In this document: piece after piece, positions 16,461 to 24,689 of the stretch
Numbering within the stretch: position 1 is the first letter of the stretch
How the letters are laid out: each line of letters starts with the position of its first letter
Assembly (NCBI RefSeq): GCF_006539685.1
Contig: NZ_BJNM01000008.1
Coordinates: 1-64,000 of the forward strand
Length of the DNA stretch: 64,000 bases
Direction of reading: 5' to 3'
DNA from: Gluconobacter oxydans
GTDB taxonomy: Bacteria > Pseudomonadota > Alphaproteobacteria > Acetobacterales > Acetobacteraceae
Program-made: the position numbers and the translations under genes
Notes under the pieces: generated by a model
The model's input: the letters and a program-made list of their open reading frames with translations, nothing else
Told to the model about the DNA's origin: nothing
Databases searched by the model: none

Positions 16461-17900
16461 ATGTCCAGCTCCCAGAACCGCCCTGCCATCGTCTGGTTTC
16501 GAGACGATCTGCGCATGGCAGACCATCCTGCCCTGCATGAAGCCGCCGCTTCCGGCTGGCCGCTGATCTGTCTCTACATTCTTGATGATGTCACGCCGGC
16601 TCTCCACCCTCTCGGAGCGGCCGCGCGCTGGTGGCTTCGTGGAGCGCTGGCCGATCTGCGACGGAACCTGGAAAAGCAGGGCGGGACGCTGCTGACGCTT
16701 TCCGGCTCGGCTGAAAAGCGGCTTCCGCAGCTCGCGAAACAGACGGATGCGGCCTCTGTCCACTGGCATCATCGTTTGCATGAACGGGAGCGGGCGCAGG
16801 ACAACCGCATCCGGCGCACGCTGGAAGAGCAGGAATGTGAGGTCCACGCGCAATGGGGCACGGTTCTGGTCGATCCGGACACCGTGCAGACGAAACAGGG
16901 CGGATTCTACAAGGTCTGCGGGTCGTTCTGGAAAGCCCTTCAGACCCATGCCGTTCCCGAACCGCTCGAAGCGCCGTCCCGCCTGTCGTTCCACGCCATC
17001 CCCGCCTCTGTCCTGTCCGATGCCCGGCTGAACGAGGACAGCCTCTGTCCGCAGGCGCCGGACTGGGCGGCGGGTTTTCGCAAAACCTGGGAGCCGGGTG
17101 AGGCCGAAGGGCAGGAGCATCTTGAGGATTTTCTAAAGAATTCCGTCGCAGGTTATCCCAGAGGCCGGGACCGGGTGGCGGAGGAAGGGACGTCCCGTCT
17201 GTCGCCCTATCTCGCCTCCGGCGCGGTATCGCCCCGGCAGGTCTGGGCCGCGCTTCAGAAGCACGGCGCGCATACGGATGGTCCGCGGATCTTTCTGTCG
17301 GAACTCGGCTGGCGGGAGTTCGCCCGCTACACGCTGTATCACCTGCCCAAACTGCCGTTTGAGAACCTCAGCCCCAAGTTTTCCGGAATGCACTGGCGCA
17401 GGAGTGCTGCCGATCTGAAGGCCTGGCAGCGCGGGCAGACGGGGGTGCCGATCGTGGATGCCGGAATGCGTCAGCTCTGGCAGACCGGCTGGATGCATAA
17501 CAGGGCGCGCATGATCGTAGGCTCATTCCTGACAAAGCATCTGCTGATCGACTGGAAAGAAGGGGATGCCTGGTTCCGCGACACACTGGTGGATGCAGAT
17601 TTCGCCAATAACGCCATGAACTGGCAGTGGGTGGCTGGCACGGGCATCGAGGCCACACCGTTCTTCCGGATTTTCAATCCCACGCGACAGGCCGAGAAGT
17701 TCGATCCGAACGGCGACTATATCCGTCAGTGGGTGCCGGAACTGCGCCGTCTTTCCGGCAAGGCCCTGTTCGAGCCCTGGGCGGCAAAGGACGAAGAACT
17801 GGAAAAGGCGGGTGTCAGGCTCGGGAAGTCCTATCCCCGCCCGATCGTTGACCTCAAGGAAGGGCGGGATCGCGCCCTTCAGGCCTTCAGGAGTCTCTGA
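16461..17900 (+). CDS. phrB: Deoxyribodipyrimidine photolyase
   Basis: Photolyase uses FADH- and blue light to split cyclobutane pyrimidine dimers. The 479-aa protein starts with the Rossmann antenna domain (IVWFRDDLRMADHPALHEA). The C-terminal FAD domain carries SRLSPYLASGAVSPRQVW, ELGWREFARYTLYH, WQRGQTGVPIVDAGMRQLW, TGWMHNRARMIV and NAMNWQWVAGTG. The conserved Trp and Asn residues around the FAD and dimer sites are present, which favours a true CPD class I photolyase over a cryptochrome. It is transcribed alone. Confidence 0.95.
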   Translation: MSSSQNRPAIVWFRDDLRMADHPALHEAAASGWPLICLYILDDVTPALHPLGAAARWWLRGALADLRRNLEKQGGTLLTLSGSAEKRLPQLAKQTDAASVHWHHRLHERERAQDNRIRRTLEEQECEVHAQWGTVLVDPDTVQTKQGGFYKVCGSFWKALQTHAVPEPLEAPSRLSFHAIPASVLSDARLNEDSLCPQAPDWAAGFRKTWEPGEAEGQEHLEDFLKNSVAGYPRGRDRVAEEGTSRLSPYLASGAVSPRQVWAALQKHGAHTDGPRIFLSELGWREFARYTLYHLPKLPFENLSPKFSGMHWRRSAADLKAWQRGQTGVPIVDAGMRQLWQTGWMHNRARMIVGSFLTKHLLIDWKEGDAWFRDTLVDADFANNAMNWQWVAGTGIEATPFFRIFNPTRQAEKFDPNGDYIRQWVPELRRLSGKALFEPWAAKDEELEKAGVRLGKSYPRPIVDLKEGRDRALQAFRSL

Positions 17901-17911
17901 ACTCCCGAAAC

Positions 17912-17941
17912 TCCGGCCCCCCGCTGTAAAGAGGGGCCGGA
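17912..17941. terminator. Hairpin between convergent photolyase and coiled-coil genes
   Basis: A 9-bp stem (TCCGGCCCC / GGGGCCGGA) with a 12-nt loop lies 11 bp after the photolyase stop and 9 bp before the opposite stop. T-tracts are weak, so bidirectional termination is inferred. Confidence 0.5.
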
Positions 17942-17950
17942 ACGAGCGGA

Positions 17951-18385
17951 TCAGAGACCGCCGTTCAGGAAGTTGTTAACGTCACCGCGGGTCTTGTTCC
18001 CGAGATTGTTAACGCGGTCACGCAGCTGCTGCAGGCGCTGGGTCTGCTGGTCACGCATGTTGGTCAGTCTGGACTGCTCGTTGTTGATCTGGTTCTGCAG
18101 ACGGGCCTTCTGGTTGGCCGGAGCGTTCGCATACTTGTCTTTCAGGTCCTGCAGACGCTTCTCACGGGCGGCCTGCGCTTCCTGGGACTGCTTCTGGTAG
18201 TTCTGGACCCGGCTGTTCAGGCAGTCTTCCCGCTGGGCCAGACGTCCGATGACATCGTTCTGGCCGTTCTGCTGGCAGTTGCTTGCAGCCGTGGTGTCAG
18301 CGGCGTGAGCCTGCGGTGCAAGGGAAACAGCTCCGGCAATCAGTCCGGCAGCAAGCATCCAGCGGGAAAAAAGGGTGAAGTTCAT
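17951..18385 (-). CDS. Secreted coiled-coil protein of unknown function
   Basis: I do not recognise a named family. The 144-aa protein has a Sec signal peptide ending near QAHAAD. A short region with two cysteines (SNCQQNG, REDCLN) follows, which could form a disulfide. The remainder (about residues 60-135) is a charged, Gln/Arg/Lys-rich helix with heptad character (QLRDRVNNLGNK). It resembles small periplasmic coiled-coil proteins. It stands alone between convergent phrB and the fnr-like gene. Function is unknown. Confidence 0.7.
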   Translation of the reverse strand: MNFTLFSRWMLAAGLIAGAVSLAPQAHAADTTAASNCQQNGQNDVIGRLAQREDCLNSRVQNYQKQSQEAQAAREKRLQDLKDKYANAPANQKARLQNQINNEQSRLTNMRDQQTQRLQQLRDRVNNLGNKTRGDVNNFLNGGL

Positions 18386-18459
18386 AAAATCTCCTGTAAA
18401 CGGATCAGTAAATCAGAGCACGCCCTGATGGCGGGAATGTGGCCCCTGCGAACAGCGGG

Positions 18460-19182
18460 CTATTCCATGCCTTCGGCGATCGTCGATATCCGTTCGGGCA
18501 TCAATAACGTGATATGGGTAATGCTTCTGATACTGATAAGTTTCTCTTTTTTGAATGCGCTGAGGATCCGGCTGACTGTTTCAATAGTGAGTCCGAGGTA
18601 ATCCGCAATGTCGGTGCGCGGCATCGGAAGGTCGAGTTCGACCGGACGGGCGGAGTCGGGCCTGTCCAGATGGGTGCAGCGTTCGATCAGGAAAGTGGCC
18701 ACGCGCTCACGGGCGGTTTTGCGTCCCAGAAGCGTCATGCGGGCCTGCATGAGGGCCAGCTCGCGGGAGGCCTCCTCGCGCAGACGGTGTTCAAGGCTGG
18801 GGAAGCGTTCGGTCAGGCGCTGCATACCGGCATGGGGAAAGCGGCACAGCGTAGCGCTGCCCAGGGCTTCGGCGCCAAAAGCATAACTGGTGGAGGCCGC
18901 AAGCCCAAGGAAGTCTCCGCCTTCCGCAAAGCCGGTAATCTGGCGCCGGCCATCCGGAAGCAGGGTGAAGAGCTTGACCCTTCCACCCGTCACCACAAAG
19001 AAATCGTGGGCCGGCGCACCCTCTTCTATAAAGGACCGGCCGTCAGCGACTGTCATGCGGGAAGACTCGTTGGCAAGAACGGCCAGATCGCAGTCGTCAA
19101 TGCTGTTGCAGATACTCAGACGACGGCCCACGCAATGGGCGCATCGATCATGGACATCCTCCGGACTATGTGACGCTGACAT
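18460..19182 (-). CDS. FNR-type oxygen-responsive transcription regulator
   Basis: This Crp/Fnr regulator has an N-terminal C14-x2-C17-x7-C25 cluster (CAHCVGRRLSIC) and a central cysteine in SATLCRFPH. This is the alphaproteobacterial FNR/FnrN [4Fe-4S] ligand pattern. A cyclic-nucleotide-like beta-roll (residues about 30-140) and dimer helix follow. The HTH has TIETVSR, whose E-x2-S-R residues read TTGAT half-sites in FNR. ATG 19182 has a GGGG-rich site upstream; GTG 19233 is less likely. It is divergent from ompW, with an FNR box in the gap, so autoregulation and ompW control are likely. FixK-like roles are the alternative. Confidence 0.88.
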   Translation of the reverse strand: MSASHSPEDVHDRCAHCVGRRLSICNSIDDCDLAVLANESSRMTVADGRSFIEEGAPAHDFFVVTGGRVKLFTLLPDGRRQITGFAEGGDFLGLAASTSYAFGAEALGSATLCRFPHAGMQRLTERFPSLEHRLREEASRELALMQARMTLLGRKTARERVATFLIERCTHLDRPDSARPVELDLPMPRTDIADYLGLTIETVSRILSAFKKEKLISIRSITHITLLMPERISTIAEGME

Positions 19183-19255
19183 GATGAACCCCGTTTCCGT
19201 TGCGCTGACCTCGGCCTGAAGACTTTCAGCCACACTACCACATAATTTACCAGAC

Positions 19256-19269
19256 TTGATTCAGGTCAA
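19256..19269. promoter_or_regulatory. FNR/FixK box between the fnr-like gene and ompW
   Basis: The 14-mer TTGATTCAGGTCAA matches the FNR consensus TTGAT-N4-ATCAA at 9 of 10 positions. It is 59 bp before the ompW ATG and 74 bp before the regulator's ATG. The regulator's HTH residues are of the FNR type, so site and protein fit. Confidence 0.75.
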
Positions 19270-19327
19270 CGTGATGGGTGGGGATGAGTGCTTTGTGAGG
19301 CTCAACGAATGTTGATGGAACTTCCAG

Positions 19328-20146
19328 ATGAAATTTAACGCTTTTGCGCTGGCTGCCGCAGTCGGTGTTGTTGCAACTCCGGCGTTTGCCCAGACGGTCC
19401 CTGCCCAGACCGCCCCGGCAACTGCTCCTGCTGCTCCTCAGGTCATGGTCAGTGCTCCCATGACGGCGGCTCCGGTGCCTTCCGTGAACATCCATGCGCC
19501 GGCTTCGGGTCGCTGCGGCCTGTTCCGGACCTGCGCCAACACGCGCATCGGACTCGGCAAGGGCGACTTCATCGTCCGTCTGTCCGCTCTCGGCGTTCTG
19601 CCGGAAGACCGTGACAGCAGCCTGTCCCTGAACGGCGCCCATCTCGGTGGCCGCGTGAAGACGACGCGTCAGGTCATGCCGGAACTGACGTTCGAATATT
19701 TCTTCACGGATAACCTGTCGGTTGACCTGATCGCCGCCAGCACCCGTCACGAGATCGCCGCTGAAGGCGTTCCGGGTCTGGGCAAGGTCGATGTTGGCAG
19801 CGCCTGGGTTCTGCCGCCGACGGTCACGTTCGCCTGGCACTTCCGCCCGCACAAGCGCTTCAATCCGTATGTGGGTGTTGGCGCAACGCTGGCATGGTTC
19901 CACAACATCTCTCCGGCCAACAATGGCCTGACGCAGAAGGTGAACATCGGTGTGACCGGTGGCCCGTCCGTCAATGTAGGCTTCGACTACCAGGTCGTCG
20001 GCAACTGGTTCTTCAACTTCGACGTGAAGCAGATGTTCATGCGTGTCCACGTCTGGGCCCAGGACAGTGCCGAGACGACGAAGATCACGGCGCATGATTC
20101 CCTCGACCCGACCGTCGTTGGCGCAGGTATCGAATACCGCTTCTGA
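19328..20146 (+). CDS. ompW: OmpW-family outer-membrane protein
   Basis: The 272-aa precursor has a Sec signal peptide ending TPAFAQ, then an unusual Ala/Pro/Thr-rich linker of about 40 residues. An OmpW eight-strand barrel follows (KGDFIVRLSALGVLPED, TFEYFFTDNLSVDLIA, TFAWHFRPHKRFNPYVGVGATLAWF). It closes with GAGIEYRF, a terminal Phe typical of outer-membrane barrels. OmpW forms a hydrophobic channel and in enterobacteria is FNR-regulated. The upstream FNR box suggests oxygen control here. A strong terminator follows. Confidence 0.9.
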   Translation: MKFNAFALAAAVGVVATPAFAQTVPAQTAPATAPAAPQVMVSAPMTAAPVPSVNIHAPASGRCGLFRTCANTRIGLGKGDFIVRLSALGVLPEDRDSSLSLNGAHLGGRVKTTRQVMPELTFEYFFTDNLSVDLIAASTRHEIAAEGVPGLGKVDVGSAWVLPPTVTFAWHFRPHKRFNPYVGVGATLAWFHNISPANNGLTQKVNIGVTGGPSVNVGFDYQVVGNWFFNFDVKQMFMRVHVWAQDSAETTKITAHDSLDPTVVGAGIEYRF

Positions 20147-20174
20147 TTTTCCGATCAGGATCTGGATCTTGAGA

Positions 20175-20206
20175 AAGCGGCCCTTCCCCGGAAGGGCCGC
20201 TTTTTT
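20175..20206 (+). terminator. Intrinsic terminator after ompW
   Basis: The stem AAGCGGCCCTTCC / GGAAGGGCCGCTT is followed directly by TTTTT. It lies about 30 bp after the ompW stop and isolates it from the efflux operon. Confidence 0.9.
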
Positions 20207-20423
20207 GCGTTTTTGTGGCAATCTCATAAAACTTTTGCAATGCGATCATTCGGGAAGTGCAAAAGTCCCATCGTTTCCTTATGTGACATCTGGCGTCCTG
20301 CCATGGGCATGGTAAGACCGTCTGCCATGAAAACGTCCGACTGGTGGCAGATACAGTATTTTCCAGACGTTTCGGACGAAACGGGACGTCTGTCCTGACA
20401 GAGTTACGGGGTTTTCTATCAGC

Positions 20424-21560
20424 ATGCGCGTTTCACGCGTCGGCGCGCTGGCCATAGGCCTGCTATGCCTGGCCATCCTTCTCGTCGTCGTCCTGCGGTT
20501 CCGAACCCCGCATTCACCCGTTGCAGCGGTCGAGTCCCCCATGGTGACGCAGTCACAGGGGCACCTTGTCGTGCGCGAAGGCAGCCCGCTTGAGAAACGC
20601 CTGATCATCCAGGAGGTTGCCAGCGTTTCCCGCGGTCATGGTCTCGCGCTGCCCGCACAGGTCATGACGGAACCCGACCGGCAGGTGAATGTCTACGCGC
20701 CCGTCACCGGGCGGATTACTGGCGTCTCGGTCCATCTGGGCCAGAAGGTCCATCGCGGACAGGTCCTCGCCACGATTGCCGCCGGCGATCTGGATCAGGC
20801 CTGGGCTGACGATACCCGTGCCCGCGCGGCTCTCGATTTCGCACGCCGGGCCTATGCCCGCGCCCAGGGCGTTCAGGCGATCGGCGGCAATGCCGTCAAG
20901 GATCTGGAATCCGCCCGCAACGATCTGGCGCAGGCCCAGGCGGAAGCCGAGCGGACGCAGCGCAGGCTTCAGGTTCTGGGCGCACGTCCGGGCTATTCGG
21001 CGCAGGGACAGGCCCCGCTCGTCTCGCCGGTGGATGGTATCGTGTCCATGACGACCATGGCGCCGGGCGAGAACATCACCGACCCGACCGCGATCCAGAT
21101 GACGGTTCTGGACCTGTCGGAAGTCTGGATCGCCGCCGCCATCCCGCAGGACAGTCTGGCGCAGATCAGCGACGGCAATGTGCTCTCGGTCAGCTTCGAT
21201 GAATCCCCGGGGCGGACCTGTTCCGGCCGTGTCGTCAGCTTCGATCCTGCGCTTCATCCCGATACGCGCCGGATCAACGCCTATATCGCCTGCCCGAACA
21301 TCGATGGCGCCCTGCGCCCGGGCATGTTCGTGGATGCGACGCTGAATGTCCCTCAGGGCAGTGACGTCATCATCCCCAAGGCCGCACTCCTGATGAACAA
21401 CGATCAGGTGTCCGTTTTCGTCGAGGTTGCACCGCGGACGTTCCAGCGGCGCGACATCGTCATCAGCTATGACGAGGGCGACAGTGTCCGTGTGCTCAAG
21501 GGGCTTTCCGCCGGTGAACGCGTCGTGACGAGCGGTGCCATTCTTCTGAATGATGACTGA
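20424..21560 (+). CDS. RND efflux periplasmic adaptor (CusB/CzcB-like)
   Basis: This membrane fusion protein links the inner-membrane pump to the outer-membrane channel. An N-terminal hydrophobic anchor (GALAIGLLCLAILLVVVL) is followed by a barrel-sandwich lipoyl-like half (VNVYAPVTGRITGV, HRGQVLATI) and a helical hairpin rich in Ala/Gln/Arg (about residues 130-180). The second lipoyl half (LVSPVDGIVSMTTMAPGE) and beta-barrel (LSEVWIAAAIPQD) complete it. It is 378 aa long. No Met-rich metal-binding N-terminus is evident. The pump gene starts 18 bp downstream, so this opens a three-gene operon. Confidence 0.88.
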   Translation: MRVSRVGALAIGLLCLAILLVVVLRFRTPHSPVAAVESPMVTQSQGHLVVREGSPLEKRLIIQEVASVSRGHGLALPAQVMTEPDRQVNVYAPVTGRITGVSVHLGQKVHRGQVLATIAAGDLDQAWADDTRARAALDFARRAYARAQGVQAIGGNAVKDLESARNDLAQAQAEAERTQRRLQVLGARPGYSAQGQAPLVSPVDGIVSMTTMAPGENITDPTAIQMTVLDLSEVWIAAAIPQDSLAQISDGNVLSVSFDESPGRTCSGRVVSFDPALHPDTRRINAYIACPNIDGALRPGMFVDATLNVPQGSDVIIPKAALLMNNDQVSVFVEVAPRTFQRRDIVISYDEGDSVRVLKGLSAGERVVTSGAILLNDD

Positions 21561-21578
21561 GCCGGTGGCCCTGAGCTG

Positions 21579-24500
21579 ATGATCGAACGTTTCATCTCCT
21601 GGTGCTTCAACCACCGGAACATCGTTTTCTTTTCCGCCCTGATCCTGGCGCTTCTCGGTGGTCTTTCCTGGAAGATCCTGCCGGTCGAGGCCTATCCGGA
21701 TCTGGGTGCGGTCAGTGTCTCGATCACGACGCAGCAGGAGGGTCTGGCCGCCGAGGAAATGGAGCAGCAGGTCACGATCCCGCTTGAGCGGACGCTGGCC
21801 AGCGTTCCCGGCGTGACGGACAGCCGCTCCACCAGCACGTTCGGCCTGTCGCTGATCACGCTGATCTTCCGTGAAGGCACGAATGTCTACGCGGCGCGCC
21901 AGCTCGTGGAGACGCAGCTTGCCAACAACCCGCTGAGCAATGGCGCCATGCCGTCGCTCGGCCCGATTTCCGGTCCAAGCGGCGAGATCTACCGCTACAC
22001 GCTGGAATCCGACGACAAGAACCTGCTGGAGCTGTCCGATCTCCAGCGCTGGACCATCATCCCCGCGATCCAGCACGTGCCCGGCGTCGTCAGTGTAGAC
22101 AATTTCGGTGGCCTGACGCGCGAGTACCAGCTCGTTCTCGATCCGGCATCGCTGATGCGCTACCACGTTGGTCTTGAGGACGTGCTGACCGCCATCCGCA
22201 ACAGCAACGTCAATGCCGGCGGTGGCCGCGTCAGCCGGGGCGAGCAGTCCTACATCATCCGCGGGATCGGCATGATCCATACGCTGGACGACATGGGCAA
22301 TATCGTCGTCGCAAGCCACGGCGGCGTGCCGGTCTTCGTCAAGGATCTGGGGCAGGTCCAGTTCGGGCATCAGGTCCGTCAGGGCATTCTGGGCAAAGAC
22401 AAGAATCCGGATACCATCGAAGGCGTGGTGACGATGCTGAGCGGGGAGAACCCCTCGCTTGTGCTCGACGGGCTTCACAGCACGGTGGCCAAGCTCCAGC
22501 AGCAGCTCGCGCCGAGCCATGTCCGCATCGTGCCGTATATGGACCGTGACCATCTGGTCCTGTCCACGACCCACAAGGTCACGGAAACGATGATCGAGGG
22601 TATTCTCCTCGTCGGCGTGATCCTGACCCTGTTCCTTGGCAGTCCCCGCAGTGCCATCGTCACGGCCGTGACGATCCCGCTCGCGCTGTCGGTCGTGTTC
22701 GTGCTGATGCACAGCTTCGGCATGTCGGCAAACCTGTTCTCGCTCGGCGCCATCGATTTCGGCGTGATCGTGGATGGTGCCATCGTCATCACCGAGACGA
22801 TCCTCCGCATCCGCGAGGAGCGCCCGACCGAGGCGCTCGTTCCGTCCGAAGTCCTGCCCGTCGCCCAGCGCGCGGGGCGGGCGATCTTCTCGTCCACGCT
22901 CGTCATCATCGTGGCCTACAGCCCGCTCTTCGCCTTCGAGGGCAGCGAGGGCAAGCTGTTCCGTCCGATGGCCTATACCGTCAGTTTTGCGCTGCTCGGT
23001 GCGCTGCTCTGCGCCCTGACGCTCATTCCGTCCCTGACCTATCTGGCCCTGCACAAGCCCAGGCACATCTGGCACAACCGGCCGCTGGAATGGCTGCATG
23101 CGCGTTATACGCACTGGCTCGGCCATTTCATCGACCGTCCGCTGATCGCCTATGGCGCCGGTGTTGCGGCCATGGTCGCGGTCGTGATCCTGGGCGCGAC
23201 GATCGGACGTGAGTTCCTGCCCGATCTGGACGAGGGGTCACTCTGGCTTCAGGTGCAGATGCCGACGGGGATTTCGCTGGAAAAGGGCGAGTCCATCGCC
23301 AACGAACTGCGGCATGCCGTTCGTGAGTTCCCCGAGACATCCTACGCCATCACGCAGCTTGGCCGTTCGGATGACGGCACTGATCCCTGGACGCCGTCGC
23401 ATATCGAGATGCCGGTTGGGCTCAAGCCCTATGACCAGTGGCCCTCCGGCGAGACGAAGTCGCAGTTCGTCGAGCGTCTGCGCGCCCGTCTGTCCAGGAT
23501 TCCGGGGATCGATTTCGGCATCAGCCAGCCGATCCAGGATAATATGAGCGATCTGGTCGGCGGTGCGCACAGCCCGCTCGTCCTGCGCGTCTATGGCAAT
23601 GACTTCCAGGAACTGCGCCGTATCGGCCAGCAGATCGTGGACATTCTCCATCAGGTTCCGGGAACGGCCGAGGCGTCGATCTTCCAGGAGCCGCGCATCC
23701 CGCAGATCGACGTGGTGGCCGACCGTCTGGCCGCGGCGCGTTACGGTATCAACATCTCGGATATTTCCGATGTGGTGTCGAACGCCATCGGCGATGCGCC
23801 CATCACGACCGTCTATGTGGATGATCGCTTCTACAACGCGACGCTGCATATCCGCCGCAAGGATCTGCAGGACATGCAGTCGCTGTCCCAGATTCCGCTT
23901 CTGGATGCGGAAGGGGCCTATATCCCGCTGTCGCAGGTCGCGCATGTCGGGTTGCATATGGGCGAGAGCAACATCGCCCATGAAATGAGCCACCGCCAGA
24001 TTACCATCCGCGTGGACAACGGCAAGCGGCCGCTCTCGCAGTATCTGGCGGACGCGCAGGGTCGCATCGACCAGCAGCTGCATTACGACAAGGAAAAATA
24101 CACGCTCGAATGGGCCGGCTCCTTCCAGCAGGAAGAGCGGGCCCAGAAGCGCCTGATGATTGCGCTGGGCGTGATGTTCGCCGTCATGCTGGTTCTGCTG
24201 TTCGCCGAGTTCCGCAAGATCCGTCAGGCCCTGCTGATCCTCAGTGTCGTGCCACTGGCAACGCTGGGTGGCCTGATCGCGCTGCATGTCCGGGGTGAGA
24301 CGCTGAATATCGCGACTGCCGTGGGCTTCATCGCACTGTTCGGTGTGGCGGTGCAGAACGGCATTATTATGATTGCCAGCATCAACCGCCATCGTGTGGA
24401 AGGTCTGGGTGTGCGCGATGCGACCATCGCCGGTGCGGCCGAACGCTTCCGCCCGGTCCTCATGACCGCCACGGTCGCGACAGCAGGCATGTTCCCGGCA

Positions 24501-24689
24501 GCACTCGCCACGGGCGTGGGCACCGACGTGCAGCGCGGTCTGGCAACGGTCGTCGTGGGCGGTCTGGGCATTGCCACGCTGCTGACGCTGTTCGCCCTGC
24601 CGGTCTATTTCAGCGAGCTTGAAATGTGGGTTGAACGCCGGGATGCGAAGAAGCGTCCGAAACCTGCCGCAGACGGAGCCGGATCATGA
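21579..24689 (+). CDS. Heavy-metal RND pump (CzcA family)
   Basis: This proton-driven inner-membrane pump has 1036 aa and the usual 12-helix RND plan: TM1 near residues 12-30, a periplasmic loop, a TM2-6 cluster (335-490), a second loop and TM8-12 (870-1020). The TM4 motif DFGVIVDGAIVITE contains the D-x5-D-x6-E pattern that defines heavy-metal (HME) RND proteins and separates it from drug pumps. Cation preference (Co/Zn/Cd/Ni or Cu/Ag) cannot be settled, because the Met-triad sites of CusA were not identified. Its stop overlaps the ATG of the next gene. Confidence 0.9.
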   Translation: MIERFISWCFNHRNIVFFSALILALLGGLSWKILPVEAYPDLGAVSVSITTQQEGLAAEEMEQQVTIPLERTLASVPGVTDSRSTSTFGLSLITLIFREGTNVYAARQLVETQLANNPLSNGAMPSLGPISGPSGEIYRYTLESDDKNLLELSDLQRWTIIPAIQHVPGVVSVDNFGGLTREYQLVLDPASLMRYHVGLEDVLTAIRNSNVNAGGGRVSRGEQSYIIRGIGMIHTLDDMGNIVVASHGGVPVFVKDLGQVQFGHQVRQGILGKDKNPDTIEGVVTMLSGENPSLVLDGLHSTVAKLQQQLAPSHVRIVPYMDRDHLVLSTTHKVTETMIEGILLVGVILTLFLGSPRSAIVTAVTIPLALSVVFVLMHSFGMSANLFSLGAIDFGVIVDGAIVITETILRIREERPTEALVPSEVLPVAQRAGRAIFSSTLVIIVAYSPLFAFEGSEGKLFRPMAYTVSFALLGALLCALTLIPSLTYLALHKPRHIWHNRPLEWLHARYTHWLGHFIDRPLIAYGAGVAAMVAVVILGATIGREFLPDLDEGSLWLQVQMPTGISLEKGESIANELRHAVREFPETSYAITQLGRSDDGTDPWTPSHIEMPVGLKPYDQWPSGETKSQFVERLRARLSRIPGIDFGISQPIQDNMSDLVGGAHSPLVLRVYGNDFQELRRIGQQIVDILHQVPGTAEASIFQEPRIPQIDVVADRLAAARYGINISDISDVVSNAIGDAPITTVYVDDRFYNATLHIRRKDLQDMQSLSQIPLLDAEGAYIPLSQVAHVGLHMGESNIAHEMSHRQITIRVDNGKRPLSQYLADAQGRIDQQLHYDKEKYTLEWAGSFQQEERAQKRLMIALGVMFAVMLVLLFAEFRKIRQALLILSVVPLATLGGLIALHVRGETLNIATAVGFIALFGVAVQNGIIMIASINRHRVEGLGVRDATIAGAAERFRPVLMTATVATAGMFPAALATGVGTDVQRGLATVVVGGLGIATLLTLFALPVYFSELEMWVERRDAKKRPKPAADGAGS

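Noticed and set aside
20553-23126. 857-codon open frame on the minus strand
   Set aside because: It is antisense to the adaptor and CzcA-type pump genes, is rich in Arg/Asp/His/Gln as expected of reverse-frame reading in GC-rich DNA, and has no recognisable domain.
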